From Chondrus crispus (taxonomy: Eukaryota > Rhodophyta > Florideophyceae > Gigartinales > Gigartinaceae): 64,000 nt of DNA. Where the stretch lies: the NCBI RefSeq assembly GCF_000350225.1, contig NW_005179249.1, positions 62,001-126,000 of the forward strand, in the 5' to 3' direction. This document shows, piece after piece, positions 21,721-32,618 of this stretch. The notes under the pieces were generated by a model. The model was not told the origin of the DNA. It searched no databases and saw only the letters and a program-made list of their open reading frames with translations. Position numbers and translations under genes: made by a program. Position 1 is the stretch's first letter. Each line of letters starts with the position of its first letter.

Positions 21721-22736
21721 TGTAGTGCAATACCCGTCTCGGGTAGGGGGGACGAAGGAAGTGGAAAAGGAAAAAAATTGGATACTGTAGTCCGGGTTTG
21801 GGGAACACACGTGTGCGACGAAGCGCACGATTATTTTATTTATTTACTAATTAAATCTAGAATCTAGAGCCGGGAGCTACTGTACTCGCCCCGGCGGGGC
21901 TTTATATAACTTAGCCCTTTGACCGAACAAGTCAATAAACCAACCCGAGTTGCCGGAGTTGAATGTCGCCTTGGTCGAAGTCCGTCTCTACCAAGACGCT
22001 CCCTTTTACCTAAGCCTACGGCATCCTCTATCGCTCGGGGTTCCCTTTCCTTTTTGCTTTATTTCCCTATCCTTTTCTATCTCTAAATCTACCTATTTTT
22101 CCCTTATCTTGTGTTGGTGCCATCGGCCTCGGTTGCGACCGAACCGGTGTAGGTGTTTCGAGCCATCGGGCGACACAGTTGACGTAGCGCTGCTACTGTG
22201 ACCCATTTTCCGACGGAGACCGTTGCAACGACGTCTCCTTCGAAGGGCTCCGTCGTATTACGAGCCAGTGTTGGTACCATCGGTGTCGGTTGCAACCGAA
22301 CCGGTGTAGGTGTTTCGAGCCATCGGGCGGCACAATTGACGTAGTGCTGCTACTTTCATTTCATCCCGTCGGGCTGCGATGCGACGCCCCCGTCGAAGGC
22401 CTTGTCGCGTTACAAGGTGTCGAAGAAGCTCAACGAGCATTGGCCTTACAACCCAGTGGAACCGGGGTATCTACGTACGCGCCCCACCCCACACTCGTCG
22501 AGCAGTTCTCTTCGCAAGTCTCTACCACACCGATCCCGGGCCGGGCTATTTTTTTGTGCCCCCCCCCCCCCATCAGGGATCTGAGCTACTACGAGTCGCA
22601 AGCTCGTTTAAACGGAGAAGGGAGAGTCGGACACTCCGTAGCGCTGTGCCATCGGCAGTTCTTCTTTTTACTGCTGTTGTTGTTTTTGCTGGACCATCAG
22701 ACCGCGGTCTCTGCCCGACAGGCGCATTGCACTACA
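21721..22736 (+). repeat. LTR 2, 3' LTR of element B
   Basis: It runs from TGTAGTGCAAT to ATTGCACTACA (1016 bp) and is preceded by the polypurine tract AGAAGGGGGA. TATATAA is at 21903-21909 and AATAAA at 21934-21939. It lacks the 32-bp start duplication of LTR 1 and otherwise differs from it at scattered positions. The base after its end (GGGTG) leads directly into a second, older LTR copy. Confidence 0.9.
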
Positions 22737-22737
22737 G

Positions 22738-23476
22738 GGTGAAAAGAAAGGAAAATATTTGGATATGAAAAGTAGTCGGGGTTGGGAGACACACGTGTGA
22801 ATAATTGCACAGTTTTAATTTTTATTAATTTTATTTTATTTAGTTAATTAGTTGGCATTAATTTTGCTGACACTAGATTAGATCTAGGATCTAGCGCCGC
22901 GAGCTACTGTAGTGGCTCCGGCGGGGCGATATATAACTTAGCCCTTTGTCCGTCCAAGTCAGTAAAGACAACCCGAGTTGCCGGAGTTGAATGTCGCCTT
23001 GGTCGAAGTCCGTCTCTACCAAGACGCTCCCTTTTACCTAAGCCTACGGCATCCTCTATCGCTCGGGGTTCCCTTCCCTTTTTGCTTTATTTCCCTATCC
23101 TTTTCTATCTCTAATTCTACCTATTTTTCCCTTATCTTGTGTTGGTGCCATCGGCCTCGGTTGCGACCGAACCGGTGTTGGTGTCTTTGCCATCGGGCGA
23201 CACAGTTGACGTAGCGCTGCTACTGTGACCCATTTTCCGACGGAGACCGTTGCAACGACGTCTCCCTCGAAGGGCTCCGTCGTATTACGAGCCAGTGTTG
23301 GTACCATCGGTGTCGGTTGCAACCGAACCGGTGTAGGTGTTTCGAGCCATCGGGCGGCACAGTTAACGTAGTGCAGCTACTTTCATTTCATCCCGTCGGG
23401 CTGCGTTGCGACACCCCCGTCGAAGGCCTTGTCCCGTTAGAAGGTGTCGAAGAAGCTCAACGAGCATTCCCAGTGA
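22738..23476 (+). repeat. LTR 3, truncated and more diverged LTR copy
   Basis: It matches LTR 1 and 2 from about 50 bp inside their start to about three quarters of their length. It keeps TATATAA (22930-22936), but the AATAAA there reads CAGTAAAG, so the AAUAAA signal is lost. Similarity stops after GAGCATT...CCCAGTG near 23476. It is more diverged than LTR 1 is from LTR 2, so it may be the remnant of a third tandem copy or an older solo LTR beside which the array grew. Confidence 0.75.
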
Positions 23477-25086
23477 GAAATAATTTAGATGTCTGTTAGA
23501 TATGCCAAATATGTCCCTTTTTTAGACGCAGATATGCACCCGATCTGCGTATGATAAGCCTTGGATGCATTCTGAATGTCCGGATATCCTCCCACATGTC
23601 GGGGTGATATCTACCCGATACCTGTAAAATGCACTAACATCAAATCGATGCGACAGCGATGCATATTTGATGCCCACGAAGCCGCAGGATAGCGGAGAGA
23701 TCCGGTCATCGCGCTTCGTAGAGCAAAACTTGGGCGAAGGTGCAATTTTTGCAGTTTCGAATTGCCCCGAATGACTCCCACTGACTCCTTCCCATGTCCT
23801 CACCGCCTACGCCCCCCGCCGCACGCCCGGCATACTAACCCTATCCACCGCTCTCCGGCCACTGCCCTTCTACCGCCTTTCCCAGCCGCAATATGTTGCG
23901 TCTGACACCTCCCGCCCGGACATACCACCTGTCGTTACCACAATCTTCCCCCTGGGCCCGCCTTCCCCGGCCTCCCTCCATGCCCCCTCATGTGTCCGGC
24001 GATAGCCATGATCTGCTGCCCTCCTGAATACTCCCACCTCCGCCCCCGCCATCGAAATTGCCGCGTCGGACCACACGAAAAGCACGCGCTCCTCAGCGCC
24101 CCCGTCTTGCACCCCTGCAATCTGTCCTCGCCTGCCGACGCGCCCGTGTCCCACCCCTGCACCCTGCCCGCTCGAGCCCATGCCGCCACCCGTTGCACCA
24201 CCCTCGGTCTGCTAGCGCAGATCGCAGCGCGCACGGCGCCGCACGCCGTCGCGCGCGAGACAAACTCAGGCCTCGGCTCGGACCGACTGCCGCAATAAGA
24301 CGATGAAAGTTGGGACATCATTGGAACATAGGCATATTGTGCGCATCGTGTACATATAATCGGGGGGCATGAGGCGGAATTTCGATGGATCCTGTCTGAA
24401 CGGAGCACTGTAGGACCCGCTGAACGGGACATGCCATCAGATGTTCCTCAGATTTTCCTCTAACCTCTCTTACAGAACGAAATGTTCTTTCCAATCTACC
24501 ATCAGCTCAAACCACGTATACATCCAACAAATTCTCCCGTCTTTTCCTTTCTTCCGTTCCCCTACCCCAACTTCTGTTTCATGCCTGTTTTCTTTCAAGT
24601 CCCGAGTATAACTCCATCTGTTCCTTGCTTATCTCGTTTCGGAACCTCCTGCAGGTCCGCCCGTAGATTCTCGTCGATCCAGCTATATTCGACGCGCCAC
24701 ACGAGCCTGATTGGATTGGCCAAGAGAAAGGCCAACTTTCGGCTTTTTTGTACGTCCGTGGGCGTTGGATTAACTAATATGAATCTTCGGATCGACTGAG
24801 TTGTGGTTGCACGTCTAATTCCATGTCTGCGTCCGATTTTACCCAAAGGTCTCGGTCAACTCTGACAAAGTCTAGCCGCCCTATGACAGCGGATCTCTAG
24901 TCCATCTCAGCTGTACCATCCTCATGGGACTTCAATTCTCCTTCAGATAGACGCCTTGCAACTTTATCCACGTTATCTACCACCAGACCTCAACGATACC
25001 TTCCTTCCGCTATCGACTGTCAACCAACTGTCGACCGCGGCCCTCTCTCCCTTCGATGTTCTGCAGGACCACACAAAAAACGCCGA
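23477..25086. other. Right flank of the gypsy array, no recognised gene
   Basis: Composition changes at about 23480, where LTR similarity ends. A C-rich, CpG-rich stretch (about 23760-24295) creates spurious Arg/Pro-rich ORFs on both strands. The remainder to 25086 has short ORFs without recognisable domains. I see no RNA gene here. Confidence 0.4.
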
Positions 25087-27759
25087 ATGGAAAATTCGTA
25101 CGAGTCGCATACAAATGGCCAGGACCAAGAGGAATCAGAAAGTGCGATCGGGATGAACAGCTCCATTAGCCTTGAAATCGCATCCGTAAGCGAAAACAAT
25201 GGCACATTGGATGCCAAATCACAGGCTAAGGAGGACGAGGTGAGGCGATTGTCCGATGTTCTGGAGTTAACGGAGAGGGGCAAACTTTCTCAGAGAACCA
25301 CTCGAAAGCTTCTTAGAAATAATGCTATACAATCAGCATACACGTATGATGTACTCATGAACTACATTTTAAAACGCACTGGCGTCAAAAAGAGGTTTGC
25401 GGGAATTTGTAGCAGCGGACATGCTGCTGTTTCAATCAGATCCTGCAACGATCACGAAGAATGTCCTTCGGAAAATTGCAAGCTCCCTGTAGCGCAGAAG
25501 TTATGGTACTCGTTTCTTTCCGAGCATCTGGCCGATATGTGTCGAGAGAAGGCGTTATTCGACCAATTTAGAGACAGATGCATGTTAGCCCAAGCGTCCA
25601 TTCAATCACCATCTGACGACTACCTCTACGACTTCTACGACGGTTCTTTGTTTCGAAGGCTTCATGGCTCCAAAGTAGATGCTTGGAACGAAGATGATGA
25701 GATCCTTGTATTTCTGACTATGTCATCTGATGGATTTGAAATTTTGAAAGAGCGAGGTACCCGGAGAACGGCGTGGCCTGTTGTTTTCGTCATTCTAAAT
25801 CAAGACCATAAGACGCGCTTCAAAGCCTCAAATTGTCTTGCCACCGCTTTCATACCAGGTTCGCACGACAGCGATAGCTTCGACAGCTTCTTCGAGCCAA
25901 TCACTAGAGATCTTAAGAAATTGGAAAAGGGAATCCGCACGGTATGTTACGACGGGAAAGAGCGACTTCTGCGGGCTTTTGTTACTTTTTTTCGTCGGAC
26001 TGGCCAGCTGGGTCGAAAGTTTTAGGGTTTTTTGGACACAACGGAAAGCGTTTCTGTCGTCGGTGTCGAAACGAAGCAAAGAGAGTGGGTTCGGCGGGGG
26101 TAGGTACTGTGGCCCTTGGTCGGAAGAATTGGCTATGAATAATAGTACACTTGTGACAACGACTGCAGGTAGATGGATCAAATTGGAATGCCCAGAACCT
26201 CGATCCCATACTGAGATCGAAGTGATGTGGAGACGGTTAACATATCTCAGGAGCAAGGAGAGGCGAGGGGCGAAGACAGATCTTCAGCGGTACATAAAAT
26301 TGACGGGAATCAAACGAGAGCCGATTATGGCCAGGCTGAGTCTCGATTTTGTGCAGTCGGTGCCGTATGACCGGATGCATCTTCTACTCTTAGGTTGGGT
26401 CAAGCACATCATGACGCTGTCATCTGGGATACACCCCAAGTCCAAACTGTCGCCTTTCTATAACGGGTCATCGGATATTTCGTACATCAATCTATCCCTA
26501 AGAGCTGGTGGAAGTGGTATACCGGCAAGCTGGGGTCGCCCAACTCTGTCCATAGAACATTTGGAATATTTTAAGGCTGAGGACTTCAAGGCATTCGGGC
26601 TGTACTACGGGCAAATTTTGTTCTCGGCCTCACGCTTTTCAAAAGAAATGCAAGAGCTTTGGTCAAAACTGCAAAGGTCTTGGAGATTGTGCTCGATCCA
26701 ACACCACGCAGGCGAGACGTTAGTGATCTTCGCGATTTGGAAGAGCGTCTGTACGTTCTTTTCTGTGACCTGTTCTATCAGGAAGATGCACAATCTTTCT
26801 GTTTTACTCCAACAACACACGCTATTTTACATCTTCCCGATATTTTGGAAGAGTGTGGTCCTCTCTTAAACGTCTCACAGTTTGTTGTTGAACGGTTTGT
26901 TGGGGAAACAGGTCTGCTTGCCAAATCCCGGACAAAGGCTGAGACAGACATGTTCAACGAGCATATGAAGCTTTTTTCCTTGAGACTGCTGAAAAGCTGC
27001 GGGACGGACATTGAGCTGCCTGATGAATTATCTTATCGTGAGTACAGCAGTGATTCGGGTAATGATGCGGATGTCGAAAGTCACCGCTGTAACACGGGCA
27101 ATTGTGAGTACCAAGAGATAGGCTGTATGCGAGGGAAAGGAAGAAAAGTTGGCGGGAAGGATAGAATTCGGGCATGTCCTTCCTTCGTCGAGGACAAACT
27201 TCTCATCACAGCTTATGACCTGACTATAAGCAAGCTGAAATTGTTTAAGCGTGCGGCGGTCGGCGATTAGGAAACGCCGTTCATGGTGAAGACCGAACAA
27301 GTGTTCCAAAACAGATGTAACAGCGGGGTCTACAGGACTCCAAGGCAGAAGTTTTGGGTCGCTGGACACTTTGTAAGACAGGCAGAATACGATTCAATTG
27401 AAGAACCAAGCAAAACGTCTGTGACAGATGTTTATTACGGCTCAGTGAATGAGTTGTGGGAAATCTCATTCACATATCGCACGCCGTCAGAGCAGCTCAC
27501 CAGAACAGGGCAGCTTCATGCTTCAAGATTGGACTGGCGGTACGGTCTAAAGCTAGATCCAACAAGTAGAATACCGTTCACCAAACTTGGGAATGGTCGC
27601 AAGGGAACGATTCGGGAGAGGGTGAGGAGCGTAGAAGGCTTGTCATGTATCAACCGATTAATTGGGTATCTAGATCACGACGGCTGCAGGTACTTTATCG
27701 ACCCAGAAATGAAACGCCTGCGAGCTGGTACGGATTTCATATTGCGCCGCATCAATTGA
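25087..27759 (+). pseudogene. Tnp2/Plavaka-like (CACTA-type) DNA transposase, frameshifted
   Basis: The ATG at 25087 opens an acidic N-terminus. The middle carries the Tnp2 pattern: TMSSDGFEIL, WPVVFVILNQ, FIPGSHDSDSFDSFFEPI, then after a one-base shift in the T-run near 25985, SSDWPAGSKVLGFFGH and CRRC (cysteine pair). A second shift (26100-26200) leads to PYDRMHLLLLGWVKH, the DxMH motif of this family. A third shift near 26650 leads to THAILHLPDILEECGPL and FVVERFVGETG. A TAG at 27268-27270 lies in phase with a further C-terminal part to 27759. The order of motifs across three frames identifies one decayed gene. Terminal repeats of the transposon were not found. Introns could mimic some shifts, but the T-run position favours true indels. 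Confidence 0.72.
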
Positions 27760-28745
27760 CTAATTAATTGGGCTGACCTGAAGCCGCAGCGGCATTCGGG
27801 GCCAAAACGCCTCTTCAAAAGCAGCCTCGGACGCCGCACGAATCGCGAGGTGAGGCGAGTCCGATCGGATACACAGCGCGAGCTTGGCGACGACCCCGGC
27901 CATCCACTCACCGACCGACAGATCGAGGTTGGAGCGCCTCATTGGATGCATATGAAGGATGGGTAGCAGTATTTGTGAGGATTTATGGACGGTGGACAGA
28001 GATGCGCTGGTAGCGCCGATGTGGCGGCGGCACAAACACTAAATCGCATTCTGAATCCTTTTCTAGCTCTAGCGAGGTCCTAAGGAGATGGACAGCTACG
28101 TTTCATCAGTTACATTACATCGAGGTCAGTTTGTGGCTGGTGCCCCGTTTGGGGATGTGTCACAACTACGGTAGGGCGATAAACGGGGGGTTAAGCGATG
28201 CTCACGAGCGATGTGCTACGGGAGATGTGCGGAAGACTATGAGTAGAGAGAGATAAATGGTGAAACGAATGCAGACGTGAAAGGAAATGGTCGATCATAC
28301 GGAACTTTTGGAAGAGAGTGGTCGGATCAACGTCGTAAGAATCGGAATGACCGTGCTGCATCGCTATCTTTTACGAACTGCCCACTCACCTGGCACGCCT
28401 CCAATGGGTTCCCAACCGCATCTACAGCACACTTCCATTTCACACACTCTAAAAGACTGCGCACCAATTCCCAATCACATAGTCTACAACCGCCCATCAG
28501 AGTTCAAGATTGTCAGTTTCAGAGAAGCATAATATCTCCCCAGTCCGGTACTAATCAATCACCCGGAAGAGTGGTGAAAAGAAACTCCATAGCACGAAAA
28601 GAGCGGGAAGTGACTTTCGTTTCTGGAATTCCCTGTTTCAAAGACGCCTACTTAACAACCCAGATTCCCCTTAGACAGGAATCGCCACCTTCCAACATCT
28701 AAGCCAAATTCTATCAACCCCGATACGATCAAATAGAATTCCACG
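27760..28745. other. No recognised gene
   Basis: About 1 kb between the transposase relic and the next ORF pair. A minus-strand ORF at 27760-28035 has a coding-like look (Ala/Leu/Arg-rich) but no recognisable domain. Overlapping plus-strand ORFs at 28277-28702 show nothing I can name. Confidence 0.35.
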
Positions 28746-29587
28746 ATGCAGCCACGGAACGGAGTTCGTCGGAAAGATAAATCGTGTCGCAATGTGCATA
28801 GTGCTCAGAAGAAGCAGGAAATCAAGCCACTGCTGGGGAACCGGAGTTCAGGTGCCTTCGTCTTCCAGGCAAGAAAGGTCGTCGAAAGGGTGGAGCAGGC
28901 TGTGAATTGTCGACGCGCGAGGTATTCAACTGCCTCTAAGCTGAATGGAAGGGTAAAACATACGACAAGACGGAAACCCAGGCACCGCTTGGTTCTGAAA
29001 CTCACCGTGCAGCGTGTCGCATTATTCGACAGACGCTGTACGGGGCCCAGCGAAGAACCGAGAGCACTATTCTCTAGGTTTGGGTTAGAGAAAGGTGTGG
29101 CAACTTGGACGTCTATCCAAATAACTCATGCGCTGGATTTGGTAAATCTGAAGAAGACTCTGGAGCGTCGTTTCACTATACTTGGGATGGCTGTGAACTA
29201 TTGGGCTGCTGAGTGGCTTATATAAGCCATGATATCATGGAAGTACTGCGCCGTGACAAAGTCCGAAAAAAGCCAAACGCCAACAGTAATCATCAGGTCT
29301 CTTCACAAATTGGTACAGCATCGAGGATCTGCGATGATATGTATTTAGAGGGAAGTGGAGTTGAGGGATCTCCTGATGCACCAAAGAGCGGTCGCGGGGG
29401 TGAGGATGAATCTGGAGACGAGCAAACGCAAGGGGCGGCCTGCGGAGACCTGCGCGAGAATTTAAAAAGGAAGCGTCCCAGTCATATATTCTCAAGTGAA
29501 GAGGACGAAGATGAGGAATATCTCATGGCTCTCCGAGTTATCGAGAAGCGCAAGCGCCAAAAACGTGAGGGAAGAAAGGGATTGTAA
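28746..29587 (+). pseudogene. Unknown basic/acidic protein in two overlapping frames
   Basis: Two plus-strand ORFs overlap slightly: 28746-29225 (159 codons, Lys/Arg-rich) and 29213-29587 (124 codons). The second ends in a nuclear-protein-like tail: LKRKRPSHIF, an acidic EEDEDEE run, and EKRKRQKREGRK, which resembles a bipartite nuclear signal. I recognise no family. The overlap in different frames suggests either two genes or one gene with a frameshift near 29220. Its place next to the transposase relic leaves open that it belonged to the same transposon. Confidence 0.35.
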
Positions 29588-29817
29588 TTGTAGTTCGAAG
29601 GCTCTGTGTAGTGGGTGTGTTAGTTCTCAGTGCTAAAAAAGTATCAATTCAACTGCTAACTACTCTAGCTTGCATAAAAATATTGGTTGGAACCGTTCAT
29701 GATTGATGGTCTTAAAGTGCAGAAGAGCATTTGGGTTACTACACTCAGAAGATGTGTCAATGAGTGTGGAGCTGTCCGTGACGGGCGTCGCACCAGTGCG
29801 ACACGGGAAGAATGGAG

Positions 29818-30368
29818 GCACGATGATCACAACGGCAGGGCAAAACGCGCGTACGCGAGTGGCCGCCGCGGCTGCGCAGCCCGCGTCATCCATGGCGACC
29901 CCGTCCCCACCAACGTCCTCGCCCGCGTGCTCGGCGGCATCGCCCTCATCGACATGTGCGGTGCACAGGGAGATGCCCTCACGCTCGCCGGAGACGCCGT
30001 GTACGACGTCGCAAAGGTCGTACAGATCCTCTCCGGATACGACCACATCCTCGCCGCCGTCCCCGTCGACGCTTTTGTCGAGGCCAGGTGGAGGGGCGCA
30101 GGGCGTCGTCAGGAGGTATGTGGAAGATTCGTACGGCGTGGATTGGGGAGACGTCGTGCTGGTTGTGTGTAGCTTGTTCAAGAGCTTGATCCCGTTGCAT
30201 GAGGGCGCACGGAAGAAGAGATAATTTGCGAGCGTGGCGCGGAGACTGCTCGAGTGTGTGCTGTGTGGGAGGACGGGGGAGGAAGACGTTGTTAAGGAGG
30301 TTGCCGGAGTGCTGAGGGAGGAAGTTTGTCGAGTAGATAGTGGAGAGTCTTGCTGCTTAAGTGGGTAG
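29818..30368 (+). pseudogene. Phosphotransferase-fold (APH/choline kinase-like) relic
   Basis: The first frame reads RVIHGDPVPTNVL, the catalytic-loop pattern HGD...N of the aminoglycoside/choline kinase fold. It continues with LIDMCGAQGD and LAGDAVYDVAKV, where the Asp of the metal-binding segment and the YDxAKV helix are typical of sugar or capsule-type kinases. Near 30090-30115 the reading must shift to another frame, giving YGVDWGDVVLV and CSLFKSLIPLH, a C-terminal helix typical of the same family. TAA at 30222-30224 interrupts it; in phase beyond lies FASVARRLLECV. The N-lobe is missing. The DNA is more GC-rich than its neighbours. The substrate cannot be told from the sequence. Confidence 0.55.
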
Positions 30369-30718
30369 CCACGCGCATTCGTAAAAGCCCTTTGCAATGA
30401 ATGAAACAGAAAGCTTGCGGGCACTGGGGAAATTTGTTAGTGCCCGCGCATCTTGCATGTGTTCATGACATTTGGCTAGAATGCGTTGGCAGAGGAACAG
30501 CTCACGCAAGCACGCTCCTTAGTTGGGAGACGTGATCGGGTCGGACATGCGTAGACGTATCCGAGCTGTCCTGTCTTCAAACGTCCTTTTGCGCTTCTCA
30601 AATTTCCCCCGTTTTTGATGTTTTTTTTGGATGGATCAAGAGACACAGACTCCCTTTGGGAGCCCCCGTCCTCTCAAACCGCAACAGTCACGGCTCCCGT
30701 CTCCCACCCCCTCACGCC

Positions 30719-31896
30719 ATGCCAGAACAGGCAGCCGTCCCCGACCAAGAAGCCTCGCCGCCCGATGCCGCAGAGCAGGGCATCGTTGAGCAATCGACTG
30801 CGACCGAAAGCCTCGTGGCATAAGAACCACCGCATGTCCACGTGGATACGTCCGAGGACCCCGCGATCACTCCGATCACAGCCGCATCCTTCCACCCGCC
30901 CGAAGTCGTCTCCAACGTAAACGGCGTGTCTGCGGACGTCTCGCTCGACCGTGGCGCCCCCTCGACGTCAACGTCGTCTCCGACCAGGATCACACGCACG
31001 AATCCCAGCCGCTCTCGGGGCCACATTGCGTTCCGGACGTCGATCGCGACCCCGACGCGATCGCGGGCAAGGAGGACCCCATCGATGTCGACGGGACGGA
31101 GGATAGCTTCGACGAGGCCGACGACGATGACGTGGCCGACGTTGTCGATGAAGACGTCGATGAGGACGACGCGAACAGCGCTAGTGAACATGAGGATAGG
31201 AAGAGGGGAGATACAATTGATTTGACGAAAAGTGTCGAAGGAACCTCACCAACGAAGAGACGCGACATTGGGGATGTGGAGGAGCACTCCGAGGTGGAAG
31301 AGGAGGTGCACGAGGAGTACAGTGAGCACGAGGATGCCGAAGAGCATGAGGACGGCTTGCACATCCCGTCAGATGGGGGCCATGGCGAGGATGACGCCGC
31401 TAGCTCGTATGCGGACGCCGCGTATGTGGCTGAGGGGGAGGTTGATATTGACGAGCATGAGGCAGACAAGGCTAGCGGCGAGGGCGAAGACGCTGCAGAA
31501 GCCACCGCCCACCCCGGGGACAAGGGAGCTAGAGTTGATTCCAAGGGAGACGTTGGACAGACGGCAGAAAAGGCGGATGAGGCTGAGGCTGAGGCTGAGG
31601 CAGATAATGATACACAGAGCAATCTCTTCAGTAATCAAGCGGCGGTACAAGCTGCATTTGAAGTGGAAACCGCTATTCAATCTGATTCCGTTGATGGACT
31701 CGCAAAGACCACCGTGGATACCGGCGCAAAAGAAAAGCGTCCGTTAAGAATTGCGGCTGATGACGGCGCCGCAAAAGAACCACGTGAGGACGACATCGCA
31801 GAAGGAAAATCGAAGGCAGAGATAGGCACAATTATTGAAGCAAAAGCAGTACCGGGAATTGCGATGGATTCGGGCGTTGAAAAGGCGTTGAAATGA
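30719..31896 (+). pseudogene. Highly acidic low-complexity protein, broken
   Basis: The ATG at 30719 starts MPEQAAVPDQEAS and is stopped by TAA at 30821-30823. The same frame resumes with HVHVDTSEDP, and near 30950-31000 the sense passes to another frame that stays open to 31896. That part is extremely rich in Asp and Glu (DDDDVADVVDEDVDEDD, EEHSEVEEEVHEEYSEHEDA) and looks disordered. No domain recognised. Such acidic proteins occur among nuclear and chromatin factors, but this is composition, not homology. Its last about 25 codons resemble the lead-in to the synthase fragment that follows, so the two may be joined remnants. An alternative is a fortuitous ORF in Asp/Glu-biased DNA. Confidence 0.4.
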
Positions 31897-32618
31897 TTCT
31901 TGTTGATCTCAAGGGCAAGCGAGTGTCTCGGAATGAACCGGTCCTTGTGCTTGGCGGTGGTGCCATGGCTGATATTGGCGGGTTCGCCTGTGCTCTTTAT
32001 CACAGGAATACTCCCTACGTAATGTTGTGCACATATATTGTGTCAGGTATTGATGCTGGGCCTTCTCCTCGGACATGCTGTGATGGGTTGGGATACAAGA
32101 ATGTTTTCGGTGCGTATCATCCCCCCATCCTTACTATAACTGATCGACAATTCTTCAAGACGCTAGGGCCCGGATGGATTCGTCATGGCATCGCCGAAAT
32201 CATAAAGATGGCAGTCACTAAAGACGCTACTCTTTTCACAGCGCTGGAGACTGCCGTTAATCGCCTGGTGGAGACCAAGTTTGGAGTGGAGCAATGTGAC
32301 CGTGGTTCTGATATCGATGTTCTCAGCGAATCAATCATCGCAAAAGCTATGGACGGCTATGTCCGCTCAGAGTACGGAAACTTATGGGAGACCCATCAGT
32401 GCCGTCCACACGCGTACGGGCACACCCGGTCGCCCGGTTTCGAACTTCAAGCAGGTCTCCTTCATGGTCATGCAGTTTCGATTTGTATGGGTTATGGCGC
32501 GTAACTTTCATTCCTAGAAGGCTGGATTACGGAGAGAGAGTTTCACTGGATTCTTAAGGTGATGAGTACAGTTGGACTCTCACTGCATGACATCCTTGAG
32601 AATCCAGACTCCCTCTGA
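31893..32618 (+). pseudogene. Demethyl-4-deoxygadusol synthase-like (sugar phosphate cyclase) fragment
   Basis: This is the central part of a dehydroquinate-synthase-fold sugar phosphate cyclase. Visible are the NAD-binding glycine motif (LVLGGGAMADIGGF), ALYHRNTPYVMLCT, IDAGPSPRTCCDG, KNVFGAYHPP, GWIRHGIAEIIKMA and GHTRSPGFE. HRNTPYVMLCT and AGPSPRTCCDG mark the branch that makes the mycosporine precursor (or 2-epi-5-epi-valiolone) from sedoheptulose 7-phosphate, not shikimate-pathway dehydroquinate synthase. It is broken: the N-terminal third is missing, the usual Trp of GHTWSP is Arg, TAA interrupts at 32502-32504, and the same frame continues (LSFLEGWIT, STVGLSLHDI) until it meets a copia fragment near 32618. 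Full-length enzymes are about 400 residues; about 240 codons remain. Confidence 0.82.

Larger units (their letters stand above)
7996..22736 (+). mobile_element. Ty3/gypsy chromovirus element B, complete, about 14.7 kb
   Basis: LTR, triple primer-binding site, gag, pol (protease, RT, RNase H, integrase, chromodomain), a long non-coding interval, antisense gene, polypurine tract and LTR. At about 14.7 kb it is much longer than usual chromoviruses (5-7 kb); the excess lies downstream of pol. Both gag and pol carry nonsense codons, gag also a frameshift, so the copy is not autonomous. The LTR pair differs by only a few per cent, so insertion is fairly recent. No target duplication can be defined, because A abuts on the left and an LTR fragment on the right. 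Confidence 0.88.

Noticed and set aside
23935-24432. Arg/Pro-rich ORFs on both strands
   Set aside because: Created by a GC-rich, C-biased stretch; no domain, no supporting context.
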